DNA of 64,000 nt, taken from positions 1 through 64,000 of the forward strand of contig VWZW01006258.1 in assembly GCA_013397115.1 (NCBI GenBank), written 5' to 3'. Numbering within the stretch: position 1 is the first letter of the stretch; every line of letters starts with the position of its first letter. Position numbers and translations under genes: made by a program. The notes beneath the pieces are model-generated. The model worked only from the letters and a program-made list of their open reading frames with translations. It searched no databases and was not told the origin of the DNA. The DNA is from Edolisoma coerulescens. Lineage: Eukaryota > Chordata > Aves > Passeriformes > Campephagidae. This document shows positions 44,301-55,630 of the stretch, piece after piece.

Positions 44301-47300
44301 CCCCAAGCTGGGGGTTTGCATCCTGGTAGGTGAGCAGACCCTGCTAAGGTGCTTGGGTACACTTGATTGCTGCTGGAAATATTGCCTGGGCCCAGTTTGG
44401 GAGCAGGCTGTGGGGCTGGAGGTGGGATGTACAGCTCCAGGCTTCTTGGGGACTGCAGTGTTGTGTGATGGGGTGCTCTGGCTGGGAAGCTGCTGAGATG
44501 CTAGAGCAGGCATGTGGTTCCAGTGCTGGAGGGGATTGAGCTCTGGGACATGCCCCGTATCCTACTGCAGGATCCTCTCCTTTTCACTAGTAAGTGCAAA
44601 TCTCAGGAATTTAGTGCTGACCCTGTGACATGGCGCTTGAGAAGCTCCTGGTTCTGCTTCCTGGAGGAAGGCTCTATCTTGTCTTACTTAGCTTAGGATG
44701 TGTCTGGGGATGCTGTGGAGGCCTGGGAAGGAGTGGAGAGGAAGCCATAGGCTGTTCTTAGCCCTTTTGTTAGAAAATATCTTCAAATGAGTGCACAGGA
44801 GCCCTGGAAAATAACTAGTGAGTTCCTAGTTGTGCCAGTGCCAGCTGACACCCGTGTTTTGGGATCTGTGCCCCTTCTCCACCTTGGGAAAGGAAATGTG
44901 GCTGTGTGCAGGAGAGCATCTGTGTGCCATGGAGGGTACGGCACTGCTGGCAGCCCTGCGCCGCAGTGGGGACCTGGCCTGGGCATGTGTGTGAGTGCTG
45001 GCAGTGCTGAGCCTGGTGGTGAGGGAGGGGCAGGGCTGCCTTCTGCTCTGCTTGGCTCCATCCCAGCTTTTGGGACAAAGGCTGGAGCGTTTCCGTGGCC
45101 GAGTGCTGGTGCCTGGAAAGCTGTCAGCTGCCAGCACCTGCACTGTGGGGCTGCCATGGTGCAGGTTTGGGCTCTCAGTGGCCGCTCTGGCTGCTGCTGG
45201 AAGAGCTCATGGTGAGCTCTGCCTTCCACTTCCCAATAAAGGCAGAGAGTGCCCTAACCCTTTTCCTACTCTTCCCCTCTTCCAGCTGGCTGTCCTGGAG
45301 GACTATGCAGATCCCTTTGATGCAGCACAGGTGGCAGGTAGCCAGGCAGGGCTGGAGAAGGTGATGGAGAATGACGGATATATGGAGCCGTATGAAGCCC
45401 AGAAGATGATGGCTGGTAAGGTGGAAGGCTTCATGCAAAGGCCGCTCTTTACACCTCCGGTCTCCGAGTTTGGTGGCCACTGTACTCTGTTCCTTGCAGC
45501 CTGTGACAGCATCGGCTCCCCCAGATAAGGCAAACCTGGGCGATGGCTATGGTGGGGGACAGCCATTTTGCAGGCAAATTTTCCCAGCTTTATCCTTGTG
45601 TGCTGTGTTTGCCAGAGCACTCAAAGACTGTCTGAGCACTACAGGCACATCTTTCCCTGCGATGCTGTCCCCCAGGACTCCAATTGCCAGGCTGAGCCAG
45701 GAGAGACCTGACATTCCATGCATCTGGCTTAAAACTAAGATGGACGTGGGAGCTATTTAATTCAGTTAGGACTGGGCCAGAACATGCTGTGTCTGCTGCA
45801 GCAGCGGGGTCCCCTGTGGGCCTGTCTAGGGCTCGAAAGCTGGCAAGCTGGGAGCATGTGCTCCTGAAGGCAGTGCTCAGGGTCACCATGCTGGCTTGTG
45901 TGCTCCAGGCTCTGGCTCTGCTTTGCAGCTCTGTGGTTTTCATGGAGCAAGTGGTTTCTGGAAAGCTCATGTGGCTTTTTGAAGTAGACCATTATATTTC
46001 TTGGAAAAACCAGCAAGCAGTGGAGAGGCTGCTTGTGCCTGTGGGAGAGACTATGTTTTGCTTGAGGGAAGGACGTTTTATTAAACCAGCCACTCTGGGT
46101 GTCCGGGGAGAAACCCAGCCTCACTGCTTGCAGGAAATCAGGCTTGGGGGGTACTCTGTCCCCTTTGACCCCGTTTTGCCAGGCTGCCCAGGAGTGGGGG
46201 TGTGGTACTGTGGGGATCTTGGTGCTGCCGAGCAGCTCTCCTGCTTCTGGCAGCTGCTTGCTGTCTCCTCCTCTGCTGATGCTCCCTACCCCATTTTACC
46301 CACGGGTGACATTGAGCCCTGTCATCTAGCACGATTTTGGGGACCATGGCTGTGTTGGGCAGAAGGCTCATAGTCTTCTCCCTCTTCTCCTGCTAGAGAT
46401 CCGCCAAAAGGGCTTACGGGAGGCTCCTGCCCAGCCGCTGCACCTCTACGACACTCCTTATGAGCCTGTGCTGGACATGGACAGTGACTGCCCGGCTTGC
46501 CCCAGGCCCAGGGAGTCCCGGCTGCCCGAGGATGATGAGCGGCCGCCAGAGGAGTATGACCAGCCCTGGGAGTGGAAGAAGGAGCGGATCTCCAAAGCCT
46601 TTGCGGGTGAGTGATGGGACCAGCCATAAAGCAAACAACACTTTTTGTGAAACTGGATCCTTGGGGTCAGTAATGTTGGCCTCTGCATTTCCATGGCTCA
46701 GGGAGCGCTTGTGCTCTTGCAGAAGCTGTTTCTCTGAGCAGGGAGCTCAGAGAACTCAGGCTGGACAGAGTGATAGATAGAGCTACCTTGGTAACCTGTC
46801 CAACACCTGTCTCCTGTTGCCTACTCCCTGCTCTGACCAATCACAGCCTCTGGTGTAAATTAGCACCCCCAACCTTGGGTTGCGGGAGTGGGTTCAGCCC
46901 TGGGCTCAAGCAGATCCCTCCTTCCTCAGGGGAGGAGGATACCCAAGGAGCCTTCATCCAGGCTTTGTCCAGCCCCCCGACCTATTTATCCGTGCTGCGG
47001 GATCAATTGTGTTTGTGTTTGGTAATGAGGAAATCGATGCTGTGCATTAGCAGTGGCTCCTTGCCAGTGCTGGCTAATTGCCACACTCTTATCTAGGATG
47101 CATTTTAATTGCAGTATTGTGTGTCTGTGCTGCAGTCGGCACCGTGGGTGCTCAGGCTGGTGGCACTGTGTGGAGATGATGGCAGAGAGAGATGTGAAAA
47201 TTTGGGGTTGGGGAGTGATTCACCTTTTGGGTTTGGGCACTGCGAGCTGGAGATGTGTTTGCTGGGCTCAGTGCCACAGTGCCTACTTGTGCTTGGGGCC

Positions 47301-50300
47301 ACCAGTCCCACAGCACCCTGTTCGGAGGATTCGGCCTGTCGGGCTCCATCTTGGAACACTGCGCTGCTGGGCTGGGTTTGTGCTGAGGTGTCTGTGCTCT
47401 GGATGAGCCACCTTGCTTGATATCCCTGGGTGGAGGTGGTGTGTTCACAGGTTTGGCTCACATGTGGATGCATGTGGGCGCTGTCCAGGGCGCTTCAGGC
47501 CTGCTCCAAGTCCCAAGGGAGTCAGGTTGCTGTTCCCTGGGCCACACTGGCACCTGCTGCCTGTTTTTTTCTGAAGCCAGAGCAGGTCTCGCTGTATCTT
47601 GTGGGGTGTTTTTTCTCTCCAGTGATGTCAAAATATCTCTGCTGTCCTGTTCCCCCTTTGGAGGTCCATGGGACCCCTGCTGATGGGCAGCTGGTACTGG
47701 CACAAGGCTGCAACCCACTGCTGCCTGGCAGGGGAATGTGGACCCTGTGAGTGGCTTGGAGACACCTAGGGCAAGACAGCCAGGACAGATGGCAATGGAA
47801 TGCTTGGCCAAGACCCCCAGACAAGTATGTGGAATGGGGTGATTTCAGGCTCCCCCACACCCTAGAGAGGGTTGGCTGGAAAAACTGATGGAGGAGCAGG
47901 GTCTCTCCATTGGGAATGTGCTCCACCTCAGGCCTGTCCCTGCTTGGTGCTGTGGAGGGGATGAGATGGCCAAGCTGGTGTAGAGCTCCCAGGAATTTAG
48001 TCCTCCGGTCTTTTCCCCCACAACTGCTCTCCTTCTCCGTGGGCCTCTGGTGTTACTGATGGTTTTTTCTAAGCCCTTTCTTTCTCTCTTTCTTTCTCTT
48101 TCCCATACCCTCCCCACTCCCCATCCAGTTGAAATCAAGGTCATTAAAGACCTGCCATGGCCCCCACCGGTGGGACAGCTCGACAGCGGTGAAAGCCCCC
48201 CGGATGGGGAGGCTGGTGCCCCCATCCCTCTGCAGCACAGCCAGCACAGCTACGAAGACGCCAATGGTGGGTCTTGCGTGACAGCGGCGTGTCCGGGGGG
48301 GCTGCGGCCAGTGCTTGCTGTGACCCTGGCCCACTGTGATGCCTTGGAGCTTGCCCAGCACACTGCCAGACACGACCCTCCTCCCCTGCCCTCCCGCAGC
48401 TCCTCCTGGCCCCTTCAGGTGTCGTGTTCTGGACACCAGGTGTTCGTCCTGCTGCACCTTCCTGCTGTGAAGAGGCATCAGCTCTTGGGTGCCTCTTTGC
48501 TCGCAGCAGCTGAGCTGCTCCGGGGGATTATTCTGTGGCAGAGTCATTACTGTCCCTTTTGTTCTTTCTGCCTCCAAATTCCCAACATTTGATGGCTGCT
48601 TTTAAGGTCTTCTCGACAACTGCACTGAGTATTTAGCTGATGTTTTCTTGTGACTTTTAATGCCCAGGTCCCTTACAGGTGTGCTAGCAGCTAATTCAGA
48701 TCCCAGTGCTGAAGTTGGGGCTGTTTTTTCCCCTCTTCATCATTTAGCACTGCTCCATTTCCTCTGCCGTTTTATTACCTTGCTGCTTAGTGTCAGGAGG
48801 TCTCTGTGGATTCTCCACTCTTGCTTTTGCTATCCTGAGCAGCCAAATCTCCTAGGTACACTTTGTCATCTCAGGTTTGCCTTGTTGTCAAGCCTTTTTT
48901 TGTGTGTGCTGAGCACAGATCCCCTGGGTAAATCCCCTTTGGATGCTGCTGGCAGTCTCGTTTATGAAAGCCAAATATTGCTGCTTCTCTTTTAACCCTT
49001 TATTAACATTTTAAGGACCTTGCTCTTATGCTGTGGTGAATTAGGATTTTGCCAAGAGCAGTAGGTGGGGGGATTTTGTGGAAAGCCATGACTGGGTTAT
49101 TACCAGTGGGGAACTGGGATGCGAGCTGTGCCTTTTCCTGTGCAGCGGCATGCCGTGCCTGCCCCACTAATGCTGCCCGGGTGGGCACTGCAACGTGCCA
49201 GGTACAGATGTCTGATTTTCTTATCTGCAGTTACCCAGATCCCTGCAGAGCTTCATAAGATAAAGCCAGTGTGGCCTTTGCTGCTTCCTGAGTGGGTTTG
49301 AGCACAGGCTGCAGGTGATGGCTTGTTTTGGTGCTGATGGTGGGGGCACTCGAGAGCGAAGTGGCCTCTGTGCCAGGGCTTTGTTGGGTATTTCCCAAAT
49401 CCATAGGGAAGCTGCAGGCTGAGATCAGTCCTCAAGAAGAAAGGTCTTGACAGGTGGGAACTTTCTGATCCTCTTCCTGCAATGAATGCAGGTGTCAAGA
49501 AAAATTAATCTCTTTGCTATGCAGCCTCTTCTTTTCCCTCATCATTTATTATGCCCGCAGTCGCTCTGACATGCATCCTGCTCCTGATGAATACCTCAGT
49601 TTGTCATTCTTCCTGGATTTAGCAACGCAGAGTCTTTTTTTTCCCTCTGACTTGCCTTGCTTTGTTATGTTAAGTTTATCTTGCCAGAGTTTTGTCTCAT
49701 TTTCTACTTCCCGTGTCTGGGGGTGACTTGAATGTCTTGAAGGATGTCTTCTTCCTCCTAAGGGCTTGTTTTTAATATCCTGTTTAATCACGCACATGCC
49801 TCTGCCTCCCTCTGACAGGTGCAATGCATTTCTTTTGAGCCTGTAACACAATGACTTTGTGCCACCAGCAAATACTTGGGCTGTTTGATTGTCTGGCTTT
49901 TTAATGATCGCCCCAGTTTTTTAAGGTGATGAGTTGAAATTGAAGCCTGGATGTGATGTACAAGGGCAAGTATGGTTAGTGAAAAGCCAGAGCGCCGCAG
50001 AGGCAGGGCTTGTCAAGCCGTAATGCTGGGCACCTCCTCCCTGAGCTGCTGCTTATGTGGTTTAAGCCGTGCTAAGCTGCAGAGGATTTTGGCTGGGTTT
50101 GCTTTTGGCTGCCTTCTCCTCCTTGCAGTGCTGGGGGGCTGGAGTCCTGCTCGCCTGCATAGGGCCTGGACAAGGTGTTGCTCAAACAGCTGCCTTAGAG
50201 GATGCCCTGCTAGAGGGGAAAACATCCCTCTGGCTATTTTTTGCCTCCCCCTCCAGCGGCCAGGAAGCATGGAGAGAAGTTGTCCTGTCTGGGGCATTCC

Positions 50301-53300
50301 AGTAGTCCTGGCAGCTGTGATTCCTGGGCTCGGCCACCTCCAGGGTGACTGTGCGGCCACGGCGTCAGTCCCGGCAGCCCCACACTGTGGCAGCTCTGTC
50401 CGATCGATAAGTAATTTGTGCAAGGGGTTTGGCAGTACAGGGAGCAATAATGAACTCTTGGGAGGAGGGAGAAACAATATTGTTAATGCCGAAATCATTC
50501 TGCGCGGAAATAACAGGTGGTGGGAGGCCAGGTCCCCGGCACATGGCTCGGTCAATCCCCCACACTCGTGGCCGTGGCTGGGCTGGTGACGGGCAAGTGG
50601 CAGTGCCAGGGGAGGTACCTGCAGTCAAAATATCCCCTTCCCACCTTGGGGAATTGTTTTTTCACCCCATGTTTATTTGTGCCAGCAGAAATGTGTCCAT
50701 TGGTTCCAAACTGACTGCTTCCTTTAGCTCCATCTATCTATCCCCTCTTCTTTTTTTTAAATCTTAATTTTTTCCTCTGAGGTTGGGCAACCTCTTCTTG
50801 CTGCATCTCACTTAACTCTGTACCGCAGCCACCAAATGTATTTTTGCGTTAGCAAAACCTCCTGAGCTTTTGAAACCTCCCTGGAAATGTCTTCCATGGG
50901 TTCAGCTACTGGCTTCAAGCCTGGCGTGGTGGGGACCCAGCCTGGGCTCTGCAGTGATCAGCAGCCCAAGAGCTGCCCTGCCCTTGCTTAGAGTAGGGGG
51001 ATGGGGCAGCGTGAGGGGACCCAGTGTGATGTAAGTGCCGGAGGAAGTTAGGATCCCAGCCTGACATGCATGTCTGTCTTGCAGGTCCATCAGAGGGGCT
51101 GGGGTATGGCCGCACCTCGCCCTGCAGGGAGGAGAAGGCCAGGGCTGCCGTCAGGCATGGCGCCAGCAGCCTCAAGAGCACAAAGACGCTGACCACTGAG
51201 CCTGGCCCCTTTGTCGGGGAGAGGATTGACCCTGCCCTGCCCCTGGAGAGCCAGTGGTAAGTCCTGCCTGCCCAGAGTGGCTGCCTGACCCCACCACCTG
51301 CACGAGGGAGCCCTGTGGTCGCACCATGAGGACCCCTGGGGCAGACTTGCTTCTTCCTTTCTTCCTTGGCCCCACATTTCAGCCTGTTTGTCCCTGCCCC
51401 TTGTCTCCCAGCCCCAGTGGTGCCACCCCCTTCCCTCTCCCTGAATGTGGCTGCAGTCCCTGGGGAGGTGCCGGGGGTGCTGGCATTGCTGCTGCCCCAG
51501 GGCAGAGCCCTTCCTATGGTGTCTGCTCTGTGCCCAGCACAGCCGATCCCTCTCCCCTCCAGCTGGTACCACGGGGCCATCAGCCGGACGGACGCCGAGA
51601 CGCTGCTGAGGCTGTGCAAGGAGGCCAGTTACCTGGTGCGCAACAGCGAGACCAGCAAGAATGACTTCTCCCTCTCCTTGAAGTGAGTGAGCCTGGCAGG
51701 GCTGGGGGGTTGTGGACCCACAGCAGAGGTGACCCGGTGCTCTAGGTGGGTGCCCCAAGTGAATTGTGCCCATGCTAATTGGGTGACTATGAGATGACCG
51801 TGAGTGGTCAGAAATGGCTGCAGTATGAAGTCCACACTTTTCTGTGGTGTGGCACAGGTTTCTGGTTTGGTGTCTGGCAAAAACATTTCTCAGGAAGGCT
51901 TGGAGATCTCGAGGCCCTCTGCTCTTCCTTGGCAGTGCTAATAATCCCTCAGATGGATCAAATGACGTGCCTCAGTGCCCAGACAAATGTGTCTGGTTAC
52001 AGCTTCCAGCTCTGCCTTCTTGTTCCCCCTTTTTTTGTAGCTTAGTTTCATGGGAGAAGAAAGTTTGTGCGAGCCCACTGTTGATGGAAATGTGGGTACC
52101 CATCCTTGCCTCCCCAGCCCACAGATCCACTGCTCAGCTGTAGAGAAGGCTTCACCCTGCCCTGGTTTGCCAGTAGGGAAACCTCATCCCTACAGCACAG
52201 CTTGGTTTTTGCTTGGGGTTTTTTGGGGAATCTTTATGTACTCCCCAAGTTTTCCAGATTCCCTGAATGCCAAAATTGCATGAAGCATCTCTGCATGTGT
52301 CCTGACAGGGGGGAACTGCCCACAGCTCCTCATCCAGGTCTTTCCTGGCTCTTGGGGCAGCACAAATCCACAAAATCAAAGCTGTTACTTTCTGAAGATG
52401 ATGATGGATGAGCAAATACCTTCTTGCTCTTCTGCTGGACAGCTATATTAGCTCTGTTCCTGCCAGACAGGAAACAAGTATTTATGGAGCACTTCAGCTA
52501 TCTCTGCCCAACAACAGGCCCCGTAAGCCTATGCTTTTCACAGTATACTTTGGGTTTCCCCAGTGGTCTCTCTATCTGCATTGCTCCCTATGGGTTTCAG
52601 CCTCTCTGTTTATTTCCCAGTGGCACAATTGTGAATTAGATTGCTCTGTCTCTCTCCAATTTTTCTTCACTCTTTTTGTTGCCTTCAGCACCAAACCAGG
52701 GCAGGAGTTCCACTGAAAATACTCTTTCTTCCTTCTGCACTTAGAGATTTCATATCAGCCAACAAACCCTTCTGGAAGAGCTCCCTCCTTTCCCTTTTTT
52801 TTGTCAGAATTTGTACTGATGCTTTAATTTTCTCAGTGCTTTTTCCTTGCCCTGGCTTGTGAGCTGTTTTGGAGCAACAGCTTCTTCTGGTTGGTGAGCT
52901 GCATTTGAGGCTGTGAGAGGTCTCACTGTCACCTTGTGAGTGGCATTAGTCAGCACGTGTGTTGGAGAGCCTGGGAGGTGGCATTCTGTCACCAGAGGTG
53001 GCTTTCCATCACCTCTCCGCAAGCCAGTCACCTGTTTCTTAGTGGTTTTTCCCTTACCTCTTGCCACCATCCTTAGCCTTATGGCAAAATCCTCCTCTCA
53101 GATGGCATGTGTGGCTAGGCCATGGTGTGCAGCAGTATCCCACCTTCCCCAGCCTGTCCAGGAGTTGTCTGTCCCTGCAGAGTTTGCGGAGAGCCCCGGG
53201 AGCAGGATTTTTACTCTACTGCCTTTCTCTGTAGAGCCTGTTCAAGGAAAATCCCCTGGGATGCTTTTTATATAGCTGTAAGCTGTCTGTCTGCAGCTCT

Positions 53301-54986
53301 CTATTATTTTTTTTTTAACTTTTTTTTTCCTTGAGGAAGGAGGCACAGCCAAGGAGATGGTCTGAAAAGTGTTCCAATGCTGACCTGAAGTTCTTTGGTA
53401 TTGCTTTAAAGGAAAATATGCACAAGAGAGAGCAGCCAGGAGCAGGTCAGGTAGCTGGAAGGATTTAACCCTGCCGTGACAGTCCTGGCTGGTCCAGGCT
53501 AGGCAGCCCCCCGCTGCCTGTCATGGACAGGGCCATGTCATTGCCTCAGATGCTTGGAGAGTGGGTCCCTCCTGGCTTGTGCCTCCATGAGAGTGGCTGA
53601 GGCCACACTGCAAAGCTTTGGGTCCTTCCTTGTGCCTGTAAAGGTGCTCAGCAGGAGCAGCACCCGCCCCTTGTCCTGGCTGCTGGTGTTTGCAGCCTGT
53701 TCCCTCAGTCATCGCTCCAAGGGTGTGATCTCAGCACATCCCTGAGCTTGTGACAAAGACCTGTGGAGCGATTTGGGCAAAACACAACCAGTATCATCTC
53801 TGCATGGTCCCGTGTGGCAGCGCTCTGGTTCCCTGCCACAGGGACACAGGACACGGCCAAGCTATTGCTTTTCCTCGGCCCCTGGTGGGGGGCTGTGGCT
53901 GTCTCCCAGGACAGCTGGCTCCTTGCTTCTGTCTCTAAATGGATTTCAAACCCATTCTGGTAATGCAGCTGGGCTGTCCATTATGGCCCATCTCCAGCTG
54001 GGGGGATGGGGCCAGGCTGTGCAGCACTAGAAGTGGCTCACCATTGCTGATGAGGTCCTGTCTGCTTTTAAGTCATCAATATTTTGCCGTAATGTGCATT
54101 CCAGACGCTGCAGACAGGCTGTGGCTCTCCTCGGAGACGCAAATTAATAGCAACAGGGCCATTAGTCCATCACTTGGAATCAGCGTTTGTGGCAGGATCT
54201 GCCTGCACAGCTTGGCGTGGCTTGGTGCCCATGCTGTGCTGGGAAATGGCCTTGCTACGCTGAGTGGGAGCCTGCAGCGGTGGCGTGGGGAGAGGGGCAA
54301 GGAGAAAATCTTTTGGCTGTGGGCCAAAGGAGAAAAACCTGGTTTGCCATGATGAGGCTGGAGATCTGGGAGCTGAAGTCCTGGGAGCTGAGGGGCTCCC
54401 GTGAGAGCCAGAGTGGTTGCAAAAGGGGCATTGTCACATGCAAGGAGCAAAAGCCACTACCCCTCCGTGACCCTACAGCAAGTGCCCCTGCTGCCCTTGC
54501 CCAGGTGATGCCTTCCCTGCCCACACACATCCCCGATGGGCCCTGCATGCCCCAGTGCATGGTTGTGCTCCCCAAAGGGTCACAGTGCAGCGTGGTTGGC
54601 CATGTCCCTCCTTTGCTCTGTGGGCTTTGTTGGAGTTGGCCAGGAGCAGGATGGCGCAGGCAGGACCACGGCTGCAGAGAGAAGCCAGCAGTGTCCCCCT
54701 CAGCTGCAGTGGCAAACTGCCTGTGTCGGGGGGGTCAGGGGCTGAAGGGAGGCTTGGGCCAACTGTACCCCCTAACCCTGCCTCAATCTGTCCTTGCAGG
54801 AGCAGCCAGGGCTTCATGCACATGAAACTGTCCCGGACGCAGGAGAACAAGTACGTGCTGGGTCAGCACAGCCCGCCCTTCGACAGCGTGCCGGAGATCA
54901 TCCATCACTACGCCAGCCGCAAGCTGCCCATCAAGGGGGCTGAGCACATGTCCTTGCTTTACCCAGTGGCTATCCGTACCCTATAG
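38033..54986 (+). CDS. SHF: SHF, SH2-domain adaptor protein F (start lost in gap)
   Basis: SHF belongs to the SHB/SHD/SHE/SHF adaptors, which bind phosphotyrosines (SHF with the PDGF receptor) and present their own tyrosines. Seven exons with matching phases: 38033-38305 (5' end in gap), 45286-45415, 46397-46606, 48129-48266, 51085-51256, 51563-51682, 54800-54986. They give 409 residues after the gap, against 423 in human SHF. Seen: AQPDIVAAYRLQKERDFEDP; tyrosine motifs YADPF, YMEPYEAQ, YDTPYEPV and EEYDQPWEWKKERISKAF; KVIKDLPWPPPVGQLDS; then a C-terminal SH2 domain from WYHGAISRTDAE, with the phosphate-binding Arg in SYLVRNSE, through GFMHMKLSRT to LLYPVAIRTL. Intron 1 is 7 kb. The SH2 domain spans the last two exons. 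Identification as SHF rather than SHB/SHD/SHE rests on the mid-region and on the adjacent tRNA-His and SLC28A. Confidence 0.95.
38306..45285 (+). other. SHF intron 1
   Basis: Nearly 7 kb, CpG-rich at its start. A CR1 tail lies at 42880-42931. A good-looking acceptor at about 41741 is followed by a frame that stops within about 25 codons; I do not call an exon there. Confidence 0.75.
42880..42931 (+). repeat. CR1 LINE tail
   Basis: GATTGGGCTTGATGATCTTGG then AGGTCTTTTTCAACCTTAATG and ATTCTACGA, the common short CR1 3' end. Confidence 0.85.
45286..45415 (+). CDS. SHF: SHF exon 2: first tyrosine motifs
   Basis: LAVLEDYADPFDAAQVAGSQ and NDGYMEPYEAQKMMA. Acceptor CCCTCTTCCAG, donor GTAAGG, one base left over. 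Confidence 0.95.
46397..46606 (+). CDS. SHF: SHF exon 3: YDTPYEPV and acidic YDQPW block
   Basis: PLHLYDTPYEPVLDMDSDCP then RLPEDDERPPEEYDQPWEWK, ending ERISKAFA before GTGAGT. The second half is nearly identical to human SHF. Confidence 0.96.
46607..48128 (+). other. SHF intron 3
   Basis: Ends in a CT-rich tract (TTTCTCTCTTTCTTTCTC, about 48078-48100) before the acceptor. No other feature recognised. Confidence 0.7.
48129..48266 (+). CDS. SHF: SHF exon 4: KVIKDLPWPPPVGQL
   Basis: VEIKVIKDLPWPPPVGQLDS then a variable Ser/Pro/Gly stretch ending SYEDAN. PWPPPVGQ is a proline-rich motif shared in the family. Donor GTGGGT. Confidence 0.94.
48267..51084 (+). other. SHF intron 4
   Basis: About 2.8 kb. 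Parts of 48590-49870 have the AT-rich, LINE-like look of the 33390-34190 remnant but I cannot assign them. No exon seen. Confidence 0.6.
51085..51256 (+). CDS. SHF: SHF exon 5: linker before SH2
   Basis: GPSEGLGYGRTSPCREEKAR then STKTLTTEPGPFVGERIDPA and LPLESQ. It ends two bases into the codon before the SH2 Trp; that codon becomes Cys where human SHF has Val. Confidence 0.93.
51563..51682 (+). CDS. SHF: SHF exon 6: SH2 N-terminal half
   Basis: WYHGAISRTDAETLLRLCKE, ASYLVRNSETSKNDFSLSLK. The Arg in YLVRNSE is the conserved phosphotyrosine-binding residue, so binding should be intact. Donor GTGAGT. Confidence 0.97.
51683..54799 (+). other. SHF intron 6 (within SH2 domain)
   Basis: About 3.1 kb, splitting the SH2 domain. 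No repeat or other exon recognised. Confidence 0.7.
54800..54986 (+). CDS. SHF: SHF last exon: SH2 C-terminal half
   Basis: SSQGFMHMKLSRTQENKYVL, GQHSPPFDSVPEIIHHYASR, KLPIKGAEHMSLLYPVAIRT-L, stop TAG. The SHB-family C-terminus is intact. Confidence 0.97.
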
Positions 54987-55630
54987 TACTCATCTCCACG
55001 AGCCAGGCTCAAGGCTGGGTGCACCCAAAACTGGCCCATCCACAGGGCTGAGTGCCGCCGTGATGAGGATGGGCTCCAGACTATCAGCCCATGAGCAGCT
55101 CACTGGGCATGGCCAGTGCTGTTGGGGATTGCAGCCGGGCCCCTTGTCCTGCTCTTCTAGGGGCTCCCATGCACTGGTTTGCCTGCTGGCATGGCACTGG
55201 AAGGACCCCTTGTGCGAGGAGCTGAGTGGGGCTTGCCGGCTGTCCACACCTGCCTCCAGGCAGAGCTTGGGATGCCAGGACTGGGGCTGAGACCTTGGAG
55301 AGTCCAGGGAGGGGGGCAGTGCGTGCGAGTACGGGGATAAATCATCTGGCAGCAGGCCTGAGGTGCCTCCATGAGGGTGTCTAGCTCTGCCCATGAGAGA
55401 CAAAACAGCTGTGCCGGCCCGTAAGGAGGCTGGCAGGGTTGAACAGAACCTGCCTGGGGCCAGCGAGGCATGCAGGGGCCCAGGCAGGCTGCCCTCACCT
55501 GCACCGGTGCTCAGTACTCACTGCCATCCTTTGCCAAATGTAAATAGTGTGCCAAAAAAGTGCCAAAAAGTAAATAGCCTCGGCCGTGTGTGCAGCACCA
55601 CTGCCTAATAAAGCGGTGCATGGTGGCCTC
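54987..55630 (+). other. SHF: SHF 3' untranslated region
   Basis: A short 3'UTR of about 640 bases, with the poly(A) signal near its end. Confidence 0.75.
55607..55612 (+). promoter_or_regulatory. SHF: SHF poly(A) signal AATAAA
   Basis: CTGCCTAATAAAGCGG, about 620 bases past the stop codon, followed by a GT-rich stretch. Confidence 0.8.
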
